From contig JANYGK010000053.1 in NCBI GenBank assembly GCA_025362395.1, forward strand, positions 1 through 64,000: a DNA stretch of 64,000 nucleotides, in the 5' to 3' direction. Shown here piece by piece: positions 18,005 to 26,708 of this stretch. A program made the translations under genes and the position numbers. The stretch is from Bacteroidota bacterium (lineage in GTDB: Bacteria > Bacteroidota > Bacteroidia > B-17B0 > Aurantibacillaceae). The notes below the pieces were generated by a model. It searched no databases. It saw only the letters and a list, made by a program, of their open reading frames with translations, and had not been told where the DNA came from. How positions within the stretch are numbered: position 1 is the stretch's first letter; every line of letters begins with the position of its first letter.

Positions 18005-19010
18005 AATTATTTTTCGAAATATAATACATTTGGTTGATCGCCGATACAAAAGGATTTACGGTAAAACGCTCATATATTTTATTTTTTGAATCTACCCGAA
18101 ACTTTTTTTCCGTTCCAAACAGCAATGTTAATTCATGATTCTCACAAGCGGTTATAACTTTTTGATTATAACTGCCAAAAGGAAAAGCGATCGCCTCAAT
18201 GCGTCTATCCAAAACGGCTGCAAAATAATTTACGGAGTTTTCCAATTCGTTATTTATATCAATATCCGATAATGTACTAAGGTCAGTATGGTATAAGCCA
18301 TGTGAACCAATCTCATAATCCGGGTATTCACTAATTTCTTCCATTTCCTCTTCATTCATTAATTCAAAATAGATCTTATTTTCATCAAGTTTTGCAGGGG
18401 GAATTACTTTTATGAGTTCGCGTACAATGCTTTCACGCGTTACGTAAGAAGCGTCATGATAACGTTCCGCAAGTGATACCCCTTCTTTATTTAGGAAACG
18501 GTGGTTAAGAAATATTTTCTCTGAAAAAAAATATTCATCGTTAATCTCAACATCATTATTTATTAACAAAGGGGCAATATCAGTAATGTCATTAAACATA
18601 TATGGCAGCGATGTATTAGCGAGACCCGTTACAAAAAAGACAGCAGGAATACTGTGTTTTTTCAATAAAGGAAATGCATGCGTAAAGTTATTTTTCAAAC
18701 CGTCATCAAAGGTGATAAGGATATTTAATTTTTCATTCGATAAATTATTATTTTTCAAATCCTTTAACGAAACGAGGTTATACAGTTTTTTGATCAATAC
18801 AAGATGCTCCTCAAATTGTTTTGCGGTAATAAAACGCGAGTTAAACTTATACGGCTCTGTTTCACAAATCCCGTGATATACCAATATTCTCAGTCCGTTT
18901 GCCCGGTGTATTTCTGCAGGGATGTATTTGAATAATTTATAATTGATATTAAAAAAACCCTCCCTTAAAGCTTTAGTAACTTTTTTATAGATATGTTTTA
19001 ATTTAACCAT
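17997..19010 (-). CDS. Polysaccharide deacetylase family protein (NodB/CE4)
   Basis: 337 aa. The NodB domain is clear: ITFDDGLKNN (motif 1, catalytic base and metal Asp), SHGLYHTDL (motif 2, HxxxH metal ligands) and FPFGSYN (motif 3). The N-terminal basic, helical segment lacks a signal peptide and may be a membrane-associated extension. CE4 enzymes remove N-acetyl groups from chitin-like glycans, peptidoglycan or glycolipid amino sugars. It precedes and overlaps the GNAT gene and follows the GT-C gene by 20 bp, so all three probably form one operon. Confidence 0.8.
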   Translation of the reverse strand: MVKLKHIYKKVTKALREGFFNINYKLFKYIPAEIHRANGLRILVYHGICETEPYKFNSRFITAKQFEEHLVLIKKLYNLVSLKDLKNNNLSNEKLNILITFDDGLKNNFTHAFPLLKKHSIPAVFFVTGLANTSLPYMFNDITDIAPLLINNDVEINDEYFFSEKIFLNHRFLNKEGVSLAERYHDASYVTRESIVRELIKVIPPAKLDENKIYFELMNEEEMEEISEYPDYEIGSHGLYHTDLSTLSDIDINNELENSVNYFAAVLDRRIEAIAFPFGSYNQKVITACENHELTLLFGTEKKFRVDSKNKIYERFTVNPFVSAINQMYYISKNNYE

Positions 19011-19030
19011 GAACGTAATTACAAGATAAG

Positions 19031-20485
19031 TTATTTATTATTAAGCTTATTTTGGAAATAATAGACAGTATAATTTTCAAATTTATTTATTGACCCATAA
19101 AATGCCGTCTTAGTGGAAAAAATGGTATTCTTAGTTTTGGAATTAATAAGACTGTCTAAATTTCGGTTTGTCACAAAATAAAATGGAGGCGTTTTATTTT
19201 CTCCAAGCCTTTTCAATAAGTGATCTATAAAAACTGACTCAGTCGAATTAGCATCTCCATAGCAGGTAAGGCATGACAAGGTAAAAGGACTGCCTGTGGT
19301 GGCATCCAAATAATTTCGTTCATAATAATGATTAAGGGTTGTGTAAACAGACTGCGGATAAACATATACCGGGTCAGCACTTTTAGAATTTGATCTTAAA
19401 TAGGATGCTGTATTCTTTGACTGTGAGAATGGCTTGATAATATCTTTAATGCAAAAATAAACCCCCGATACACTACTTATAAATAGAGAACTGTAGATCA
19501 GGTAGCTGAATGTTTTATTAAATCCGCTATTGCCGTTAGCTATAAGGAGCAACAGCGTTACAATAATCGTGTAGTAAATAGTGAAGTAGCGCATGGCACT
19601 AATTGGAAAAATAAAATAGAATAAGAGAATCGGAAAAAAACCTAAAAACAAAACGGATGTTTTATAGGTTTTTTTACATTGAAAATAGATAACCGTAAGA
19701 AGTCCTATAGATATCAAGGCAATATAACGTCTTAATAGTATATCGGAAAGTAAAGAAGAATTCCAGTCAGAAATTGTAAAGTTACTTAAGGGAAACAAAC
19801 CGATTGTAAAGCCTGATAAGCTGTGTGTAAGCCTTGCGGCAAAACTAACATCGAATCTCGGAATTAAATGAGCATTTTTCGGCGTTGAAAAATAAAGTGT
19901 CACAAGCATGCCGGCACCAAAAAACAAAATGTGTTTTATTTCCCTGCCTTTAAAAACAGATTTAAGATTGTTAAATTGAATCAGAAATAAAAAGGGTGCC
20001 AGCATAAAAAATAAATTATGCGAATTGGCTATTAAAAGTAAAACTATACTATTTCGAAGGCGGCTCGAGGTTTCATAATTAATAAAATATAAAATAACAA
20101 AACAAAAAGCGAAAGAATAAGTTCTGACAAGTACTGTATATTCGAAAGCAAGGTTATAACTGAAAACAACAAAAACAAGAATTGACAATGGTAGTTTTGA
20201 CCTGAATAAAAGAAGATAAGCCGTGATGATTGAAAAGCTTAGATTAATTAATTTCGGGCCAATGTCGGAGTCATACAGCTTATAAGATATAAAATAAAAA
20301 AACTCTACGAGCCATGGTTCGCCTTCGTTTTTCATATTATTGTAATAGTCGAAAAATGAATTGCTGTTTTTGCTGATGTTTAGCCGGTGAGCTTCATCCA
20401 ACCATAGTTCGTGAAAAAAACTGCTGCATAAAACAAGACTTATGAATAAAAAGAATAAGAGAATTTTAATGTGTTTTTTACTCAT
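19031..20485 (-). CDS. GT-C fold membrane glycosyltransferase
   Basis: 484 aa from the ATG at 20485. The ORF track extends to 20608, but that would overlap the divergent radical SAM gene, and the first natural N-terminus is MSKKHIK followed by a hydrophobic helix. There are 10-11 transmembrane segments, an ELWLDEAHR acidic motif in the first periplasmic loop (GT39/GT83 type), and a periplasmic C-terminal domain of about 110 residues. It probably uses a polyprenyl-phosphate sugar. It shares layout but little sequence with the GT-C protein at 1350. It is first in the operon with the deacetylase and GNAT genes. Confidence 0.65.
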   Translation of the reverse strand: MSKKHIKILLFFLFISLVLCSSFFHELWLDEAHRLNISKNSNSFFDYYNNMKNEGEPWLVEFFYFISYKLYDSDIGPKLINLSFSIITAYLLLFRSKLPLSILVFVVFSYNLAFEYTVLVRTYSFAFCFVILYFINYETSSRLRNSIVLLLIANSHNLFFMLAPFLFLIQFNNLKSVFKGREIKHILFFGAGMLVTLYFSTPKNAHLIPRFDVSFAARLTHSLSGFTIGLFPLSNFTISDWNSSLLSDILLRRYIALISIGLLTVIYFQCKKTYKTSVLFLGFFPILLFYFIFPISAMRYFTIYYTIIVTLLLLIANGNSGFNKTFSYLIYSSLFISSVSGVYFCIKDIIKPFSQSKNTASYLRSNSKSADPVYVYPQSVYTTLNHYYERNYLDATTGSPFTLSCLTCYGDANSTESVFIDHLLKRLGENKTPPFYFVTNRNLDSLINSKTKNTIFSTKTAFYGSINKFENYTVYYFQNKLNNK

Positions 20486-20518
20486 TATCTCAAATATAAT
20501 TATTATTTTAGTAATATA

Positions 20519-22012
20519 ATGATCCTGCTTTTTAATCCCCGCGCATCCAATCACAAGCCCCGCATACCTAACAGTATATTGCAGGTAGCGGCCAGTATAA
20601 ACGGGCAATATGATTGGGTAATAGTAGATGGAAACTTAGAAGCGGATCCCTGGAAAAAAATAAATGATTATTTAGCTACAGGAAAATTCAATTATTTTGG
20701 GTGTACCGTTATGCCCGGCCCTCAATTAAAACAAGCCATTCCTTATTCTAAAAAAATTAAAGAATTGTATTCCTACGTCAAAATTATTTGGGGCGGTTAT
20801 TTTGCTTCTAATCAGTACAAAGTAATTTTAGATTCAGGTTATGTAAATTATATTGTAAACGGGCCCGGTGATAATACATTTCCAAAATTATTAAATGCCT
20901 TAGAAAATAATTTACCGGTTAACGACATTAAAAACCTTATCATACACGAGAACGGCCAGTATATTAAAACGGCGAAAGAAGAATTATTAGACCTTGATAA
21001 ACTACCGGATCTGCCATACGACAAACTAAATGCATTTTATCCTTTATCAAAATACTTAGGCAAAACGTATTTGGGAACGCGTACATTGGCTTACCACAGC
21101 AGTTTCGGTTGTCCTTTCACCTGTTCGTTTTGTGCCGTGGTTCCCATTTATAACGCCCGTTGGAAAGGAAAATCTGCCCTTGGAATTTATAACGATGTAA
21201 AAGCATTAAAAGAAAAACACAACGTAGATGCAATCGAATTTCATGATAATAATTTTTTTGTATCAGAAAAACGGGTTGTTGAATTTTCTAATCTTATAAA
21301 AAACGAGAATATTGTATGGTGGGGGGAAGCCCGTATTGATACAATGGATAAATATAAGGATGAATCTCTTGCCATACTGAGAGCATCAGGTTGTAAGATG
21401 ATATTTTTTGGTGCTGAAACAGGGAATGACGAAGTACTTAAAAAAATGGATAAAGGAGGCACTCAAACCGGGGCGCAAATTTTACAATTTGCAGAACGTT
21501 TAAAAAAGTTTGATATTATTCCTGAATACTCTTTTGTACTTGGTACGCCCGGGGATAATGAAGAAGAAGTGAATAAACAGATTGACGGTGATATTGAATT
21601 TATAAAAAAAGTAAAAGCAATTAACCCAAACACAGAAATTATTATTTATACGTACAGTCCCGTACCTACTGAAGGTTCTGATATGTATCAAAAAGTGCTT
21701 GACAGCGGCTTTAAATTTCCTGAAACGCTGGAGGATTGGATCAGCCCGGCCTGGGAAAACTTTGATCTGAGAAAGAACCCTTTAACCCCTTGGATCAAAC
21801 CTTATATGATCGATAAGATCCGTAATTTTGAAACAGTATTGAATGCATACTATCCTACTATATCAGATATTAAATTAAATAAAACAAAAGTATTTTTATT
21901 GAAGCTGATGAGCGCTTGGCGTTATAAATTTCATGTATATGTTTTCCCGAAAGAAATACGCTTGCTGCATGTGCTGTGGAAATACAGACAACCTGAAAAA
22001 GAAGGCTTTTAA
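20519..22012 (+). CDS. B12-binding-domain radical SAM protein
   Basis: 497 aa from the ATG at 20519; the track's extra 16 residues would run into the divergent gene. The N-terminal cobalamin-binding-like Rossmann domain is residues 1-140, the radical SAM domain about 175-400. FGCPFTCSFCAV is the CxxxCxxC motif binding the 4Fe-4S cluster and SAM, and FFGAETGND is the SAM-binding GGE-like strand. The family (class B, BchE/elongator-like) does radical methylations, cyclisations and other C-C chemistry. The substrate is unknown. It is first of six co-directional genes; the next start overlaps its stop (TAATG). Confidence 0.85.
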   Translation: MILLFNPRASNHKPRIPNSILQVAASINGQYDWVIVDGNLEADPWKKINDYLATGKFNYFGCTVMPGPQLKQAIPYSKKIKELYSYVKIIWGGYFASNQYKVILDSGYVNYIVNGPGDNTFPKLLNALENNLPVNDIKNLIIHENGQYIKTAKEELLDLDKLPDLPYDKLNAFYPLSKYLGKTYLGTRTLAYHSSFGCPFTCSFCAVVPIYNARWKGKSALGIYNDVKALKEKHNVDAIEFHDNNFFVSEKRVVEFSNLIKNENIVWWGEARIDTMDKYKDESLAILRASGCKMIFFGAETGNDEVLKKMDKGGTQTGAQILQFAERLKKFDIIPEYSFVLGTPGDNEEEVNKQIDGDIEFIKKVKAINPNTEIIIYTYSPVPTEGSDMYQKVLDSGFKFPETLEDWISPAWENFDLRKNPLTPWIKPYMIDKIRNFETVLNAYYPTISDIKLNKTKVFLLKLMSAWRYKFHVYVFPKEIRLLHVLWKYRQPEKEGF

Positions 22013-22689
22013 TGAACCTGCTGTATCATACATATTATAAATATATTTATAAGCCTGTGGCAACGGTTTATTTAAAATCAGATTCTAATATTACGTTTGA
22101 TGATTTTAAACTTAAAATTTTAAAAGATGTATTTCATCCTAAGCTGTTTTTCAGTTCACGCTACTTTTATGATTTTTTAAAAACTAAAAATCTATCCGGT
22201 AAATTATTTTTAGAGATCGGCTGCGGCTCAGGAATACTAAGCTTATTAGCTTTCAGGAAAAATGCAAAAGTTACTTTAACGGACATTGATCCTAAGGCGA
22301 TAGAAAATGCTTCGCTAAATTTCAGAACTAATTTTAAAGATTCGTTTAACGAAGCAGAGATGGTACAAAGCGATGTGTTTAGCAATATACCCCAAAAGAA
22401 ATTTGATGTTATTGTGGTGAATCCTCCTTACTATTTTAAAAAGGTAGAAGTTGATAAACAATTGGCATGGTATTGCGGAGAGAACGGGGAATATTTCGAG
22501 AAGTTTTTTTCTACTTTGCAGTTTTATGTATATCCTGCAAGTGATGTGTATATGGTATTAGCCGATACCGCTGAAATAGAACGTATAAAACATATTGCTC
22601 AAAAACATAAAATAACTTTTTCTGTAGCAGATGAAAAACAGATAAAGTTTGAAAAGAATTATATCTTCCAATTGAGCCTTCAACACTAA
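22012..22689 (+). CDS. SAM-dependent methyltransferase (HemK/RlmG-like)
   Basis: 225 aa. Class I methyltransferase fold: LEIGCGSG (motif I) and VVNPPYY (motif IV, the NPPY signature of enzymes methylating amide or ring nitrogens, e.g. PrmC and rRNA/DNA N-methyltransferases). In this operon a small-molecule target is as likely as protein or RNA. Its start overlaps the stop of the radical SAM gene by one base, indicating translational coupling. Confidence 0.75.
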   Translation: MNLLYHTYYKYIYKPVATVYLKSDSNITFDDFKLKILKDVFHPKLFFSSRYFYDFLKTKNLSGKLFLEIGCGSGILSLLAFRKNAKVTLTDIDPKAIENASLNFRTNFKDSFNEAEMVQSDVFSNIPQKKFDVIVVNPPYYFKKVEVDKQLAWYCGENGEYFEKFFSTLQFYVYPASDVYMVLADTAEIERIKHIAQKHKITFSVADEKQIKFEKNYIFQLSLQH

Positions 22690-23630
22690 ATACTATAGAA
22701 ACAACAGAATATATATTTACAAAAAGTCGTTTAGAAATCATCAAAGCAGTATTATACTTTGAGGTCTTTGAATACCCGCTAACAGTTGATGAACTTTTCG
22801 AGAATTCTGCCGTAAACATTACAAAAGAAGAGTTTGTATCTGAGCTTGAGTTATTATTAGAGAAGAAAACATTAACCAGGTCAGGTCGTTTTATATTAGG
22901 ATTGAAAGCAAACACTGCTGCTATTGCCAAAAGATTAAATGGAAATAAAGGGGCCGAAAGTATTATGGAAACGGCTTACAGGTATAGTAAAAAAGTAGCC
23001 TCCTTTCCTTTTGTAGAAGGCATTTGCTTATCGGGTGGTTTGTCGAAAAATTACTATGACGAAAAAGGAGACATTGATTTTTTTATCATTACAAAGCCCG
23101 GAAGATTATGGATCTGTCGAACCTTGTTGATCATTAAATACAAGCTCTTGCCAAAAAGTAAAAAGAAATTTTGGTGTGTTAATTATTTTATTTCCTCTGA
23201 CAGCTTATCTATTCCTGAGAATAATGTATTTACCGGGACGGAGCTAGCATACCTCATTCCTACAGTAAACTATAGCGTTTATGAAAATCTATTGAATAAA
23301 AATAAATGGTATAAAACACGTTTTCCCAATAAAGAAATATTGTCGGACGTTAATTGTATTAATACTCCCACGCCGATTTTGAAATCAGTTATAGAAAATA
23401 TATTTTCCGGTAAATTGGGAATGTGGCTTGATAATACGTTGCTAAGCCTTACCTTAAAACACTGGAGGAAAAAATACCCTGAAATGAATCATGAAGATTT
23501 TGAATTGCAATTCAGATCCAGGAAAGACGTATGTAAGCGACACACTAACGGGTTCCAAAACATAGTGTTGCAAAAATGGACTGAAAAACAAAATGAGTAT
23601 GAGCAAATGTTGAATATAAAATTTACATAA
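22671..23630 (+). CDS. Nucleotidyltransferase-fold protein with N-terminal winged helix; start uncertain
   Basis: The ORF track starts at TTG 22902, but the frame is open from 22653 and the extra residues read as a winged-helix-like domain (IIKAVLYFEVFEYPLTVDEL), so the real protein is longer (about 310-319 aa). No ATG, GTG, TTG or CTG exists in that frame upstream of 22902. Candidate starts are ATT 22671, ATA 22695 or ATA 22713. The catalytic part has SGGLSKNYYDEKGDIDFF, the GS-x-DxD pattern of polymerase-beta-type nucleotidyltransferases, followed by KPGRLW as in a family often found beside glycan and lipid genes. It may nucleotidylate a small molecule or sugar; the substrate is unknown. 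Confidence 0.65.
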   Translation: MEPSTLNTIETTEYIFTKSRLEIIKAVLYFEVFEYPLTVDELFENSAVNITKEEFVSELELLLEKKTLTRSGRFILGLKANTAAIAKRLNGNKGAESIMETAYRYSKKVASFPFVEGICLSGGLSKNYYDEKGDIDFFIITKPGRLWICRTLLIIKYKLLPKSKKKFWCVNYFISSDSLSIPENNVFTGTELAYLIPTVNYSVYENLLNKNKWYKTRFPNKEILSDVNCINTPTPILKSVIENIFSGKLGMWLDNTLLSLTLKHWRKKYPEMNHEDFELQFRSRKDVCKRHTNGFQNIVLQKWTEKQNEYEQMLNIKFT

Positions 23631-23644
23631 TTAACAGGCATTAA

Positions 23645-25105
23645 TTGAAAGTATTATTTACACATAGTTATTTTTTAAAGTTTGATGCAAAGCAATATAA
23701 AACGGCTATGCCTTATCCGCCTTTGGGAACGCTCTATGCCATGTCTTATTTGAAAGAGCATGGTTACGAAGTAAAATTATTTGATACCATGTTTTGTGAT
23801 TCGGCTAAAGACATCTTCACTACGATTAATACATACAAGCCGGACATATTTATAAGTTACGACGACGGGTTTAATTACTTAACAAAAATGTGCCTGACTA
23901 ACATGCGTGAAGCATGTTTTGAAATGCAGGAATATGCAAGATCTAAAAACTGTAAAATAATTACGTCGAGTTCTGATGCAGTCGATCATTACGAGGAATA
24001 TTTAAACCATGGGGCAGACGCTATTGCTATAGGGGAGGCTGAGCAAACTGTACTGGAACTATGTAATGCATTTAAAAATAATACCGGTATTAATTTAATT
24101 CCCGGTATTGCCTTTAACGAAGGCGGTTCTTTAAAGCTGACTGCTAAACGCTCGGTTATTAAAGATCTTGATACATTGCCTCCTCCTGCATGGGATGATA
24201 TTGATGTTGCGCCTTATAAAAACATGTGGGTGGAAAATCACGGCTACTTTTCTCTAAATTTTGTAACCACGCGCGGTTGCCCTTATAAATGTAACTGGTG
24301 CGCAAAACCTATATACGGGAACCGTTATAACTCGCATAGCCCGGAAAACATTGTTTTGGAAATTAAAAAAAGACAGCAACAATTCGGTTTCACACATATT
24401 TGGTTTGCCGATGATATTTTTGGCTTAAAGCCTCATTGGCTTAGCGAATTTGAACATTACATTAAAAAAGAAAATGTAATTATAAATTACAAAATCCAAA
24501 GCCGGGCTGATCTTCTTTTAGAAGAAGACAACATCATTCATTTAGCAAACAGCGGCTGTAAAACTGTTTGGATGGGCGCAGAGAGTGGTTCTCAGAGGAT
24601 ACTTGATGCTATGGATAAAGGCACAAAAGTAGAACAGATCTACAAAGCTACCGAGCTATTAAAAAAACACCACATACATGTAGCATTATTTTTACAGTTG
24701 GGTTATTTAGGAGAAACTATTGATGACATAACGCTTACCATAAAAATGGTGGAAGACCTGATGCCTGATGACATAGGGATTTCTGTTTCATATCCTTTAC
24801 CCGGAACCGTTTTTTATGATAAAGTGAAGCATCAGTTAAAAGAAAAAAGCAACTGGGTGGATAGTGATGATCTTGACCTTATGTTTGAAAATACGTATGG
24901 AAAAGAATTTTATAAAGTGCTGCAACGTTACATCCATAAGCGTTACAGGCATGCGGTAGGTATCCGGGCTCTCCATAATTTAAAGAAAGATTTTTCTTTA
25001 CGGAATATTAAAAATGGATTAGCGCTCCTGCATATTGTTACCTCAGAAAGTAGGGCTAAGAAAAAGTTAATTGCTTTAGAACCTTTAATACGTTCAAAGT
25101 TTTAG
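23645..25105 (+). CDS. B12-binding-domain radical SAM protein
   Basis: 486 aa from a TTG start 14 bp after the nucleotidyltransferase gene. The N-terminal cobalamin-binding-like domain (1-150, with YPPLGTLYAMSYL) is followed by a radical SAM domain with TRGCPYKCNWC (CxxxCxxC), WFADDIFG, and WMGAESGS. The C-terminal 80 residues are helical. It resembles the BchE/HpnJ group rather than the first radical SAM protein of the operon, so the pair are probably not a recent duplication. It may do a second radical step (methylation, oxidation or rearrangement) on the same product. Confidence 0.85.
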   Translation: MKVLFTHSYFLKFDAKQYKTAMPYPPLGTLYAMSYLKEHGYEVKLFDTMFCDSAKDIFTTINTYKPDIFISYDDGFNYLTKMCLTNMREACFEMQEYARSKNCKIITSSSDAVDHYEEYLNHGADAIAIGEAEQTVLELCNAFKNNTGINLIPGIAFNEGGSLKLTAKRSVIKDLDTLPPPAWDDIDVAPYKNMWVENHGYFSLNFVTTRGCPYKCNWCAKPIYGNRYNSHSPENIVLEIKKRQQQFGFTHIWFADDIFGLKPHWLSEFEHYIKKENVIINYKIQSRADLLLEEDNIIHLANSGCKTVWMGAESGSQRILDAMDKGTKVEQIYKATELLKKHHIHVALFLQLGYLGETIDDITLTIKMVEDLMPDDIGISVSYPLPGTVFYDKVKHQLKEKSNWVDSDDLDLMFENTYGKEFYKVLQRYIHKRYRHAVGIRALHNLKKDFSLRNIKNGLALLHIVTSESRAKKKLIALEPLIRSKF

Positions 25106-25107
25106 TT

Positions 25108-25869
25108 TTGGAAATAGTAAGTCATATTAATTTCCAAGACGGAGTTCATGTTTCCGGGCCAACACGCCAACATTTTTCTGATTTCGAAACACATTATATT
25201 TCGGTGAGAAATAAAGAAAAGCGGGTATTATCTATTTCTGAAATTCAACAGCTGCCTTACCCTGATATCACAAACGCAAATTACAACGAATGGAAGCTTC
25301 GTCAAAAAAGCATCGAACGCTTTTTATCTTATTTACATAAAAAGAAAACGCCTTTGCGCATTTTAGATATTGGTTGCGGCAATGGTTTTATGACGCATTT
25401 AATGGCAAGTAACCAAAATGAGGCTGTGGGCGTCGATGTTAATTTAACGGAGTTAAAACAAGCTGCTATTGCGTTTCCCGGTAAAAATTTAAAATGGTAT
25501 TATTTAGATATTCTAAACGAAACCTTACCCGAAAAACCCTTTGATATCATAACATTCGGCGCATCGTTCCAGTATTTTAAAGACGCAAAGCAAATTTTGG
25601 ACACGTGTAAAAATAGGTTATCTAAAGCCGGGGAAATCCATATTATTGACAGCCCTTTTTATTCAGAAAATTCTAAACTAAACGCTAAGGAAAATTCCAA
25701 ACACTATTTCAATAAAATGGGTGTAGAGCACATGAACAATTATTATAATCATCATTCCTACAGTGTTTTTACCAATTATAAGAGTGAAATACTGTACGAT
25801 CCAAATTCAATGATCAATAAATTATTCAGAAGATCAAATTCACCTTTTCCTTGGATAAAAATTAGTTAG
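25108..25869 (+). CDS. SAM-dependent methyltransferase (class I)
   Basis: 253 aa from a TTG start only 2 bp after the radical SAM stop codon. Methyltransf_25-type core: LDIGCGNGFMTHL (motif I), GVDVN (acidic loop), FDIITFGASFQYF (motif IV), then the HIIDSPFY strand. The N-terminal 80 residues are a family-specific extension with a Tyr/Asn-rich region. Substrate unknown; its position suggests it modifies the same product as the flanking radical SAM enzymes. Confidence 0.75.
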   Translation: MEIVSHINFQDGVHVSGPTRQHFSDFETHYISVRNKEKRVLSISEIQQLPYPDITNANYNEWKLRQKSIERFLSYLHKKKTPLRILDIGCGNGFMTHLMASNQNEAVGVDVNLTELKQAAIAFPGKNLKWYYLDILNETLPEKPFDIITFGASFQYFKDAKQILDTCKNRLSKAGEIHIIDSPFYSENSKLNAKENSKHYFNKMGVEHMNNYYNHHSYSVFTNYKSEILYDPNSMINKLFRRSNSPFPWIKIS

Positions 25870-25874
25870 CTTTG
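25867..25874 (+). promoter_or_regulatory. Possible internal promoter -7 element
   Basis: TAGCTTTG fully matches TAnnTTTG, 18 bp before the ATG of the last methyltransferase. No good TTG lies 19-21 bp upstream, so support is only partial. Confidence 0.35.
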
Positions 25875-25892
25875 TAAATCTTAATTTAAGAA

Positions 25893-26708
25893 ATGAATCA
25901 CACTCAACAGGAAGAGCAAGTAAGCGGTGCATTCAGCAGCCAATCGGCGGTATTTGACAGCATTACTGATTCTAACCCGTTGGAAGTAATTTATAGGGAA
26001 ATTATACGAACCCATGTGTTACAATTTATTTCACCCGGGCAGCAAATGCTCGAATTAAATTGCGGGACAGGCTTGGACGCTCTTTTTTTCGCATCGCAAG
26101 GTCTTAAAATTCACGCTACCGATAATTCGGAAGGGATGCTGGAACAATTAAAAAGAAAGATCCTTTTGCAACATATTGAAAACATTACTATTGAAAAATG
26201 TTCCTTTAATGCCTTAGAGCTTAAAAAAAATCCGGTGACTCAATTCGATCACCTCTTTTCAAATTACGGTGGTTTAAATTGTGCGGAAGATATAACCTCT
26301 GTTATAAAACAAGCAGATGCTTATTTAAAACCGGGCGGCATGGCTCATTTTGTGTTTATTGCTCCTGTTTGCTTGTGGGAATGGGCAACACTCTTTAAAG
26401 GAAAATATAAATTTGCTTTCAGGCGGCTCACAAAAAAAGGAGTAAAATCGCACTTGGAGGGACATTATTTTGACACCTATTATTATTCTCCGAATACGAT
26501 TAAAAAAGCATTCGGCCATAGATATGAATTAGTGCAATTACGTTCGTTAGGTTGCTTTATGCCGCCAACCTTTAACGATTATTTTCCCGCAAAATATCCT
26601 AAATTATTCAATGTCTTAAAAACAATGGAGTTGGCTGTTAACACAAAATGGCCGTTTAACCGGATCGGTGATTTATTTATTATTTCCGTAAAAAAGGAAG
26701 AGGCTTAA
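25893..26708 (+). CDS. SAM-dependent methyltransferase (class I, Methyltransf_11/25 type)
   Basis: 271 aa. Motif I is LELNCGTG, with Asn where Gly is usual, which still fits; then HATDNSEGML (ribose-binding acidic residue), FDHLFSNYGGLNC, and YLKPGGMAHF. The N-terminal segment VSGAFSSQSAVFDSI recalls the lid helix of ubiquinone/menaquinone-type C-methyltransferases. Residues about 165-215 form an insertion that may hold the acceptor. It is the last gene of the radical SAM operon, 23 bp after the previous gene, and may also have its own promoter. Confidence 0.75.
   Translation: MNHTQQEEQVSGAFSSQSAVFDSITDSNPLEVIYREIIRTHVLQFISPGQQMLELNCGTGLDALFFASQGLKIHATDNSEGMLEQLKRKILLQHIENITIEKCSFNALELKKNPVTQFDHLFSNYGGLNCAEDITSVIKQADAYLKPGGMAHFVFIAPVCLWEWATLFKGKYKFAFRRLTKKGVKSHLEGHYFDTYYYSPNTIKKAFGHRYELVQLRSLGCFMPPTFNDYFPAKYPKLFNVLKTMELAVNTKWPFNRIGDLFIISVKKEEA

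Noticed and set aside
20486-20608. Track extension of the GT-C gene N-terminus
   Set aside because: It overlaps the divergent radical SAM gene and lacks membrane-protein character; the ATG at 20485 precedes the first transmembrane helix.
22511-22930. 139-aa minus-strand ORF over the methyltransferase/nucleotidyltransferase junction
   Set aside because: It covers the open upstream part of the nucleotidyltransferase frame, which reads as real protein; the antisense product does not.
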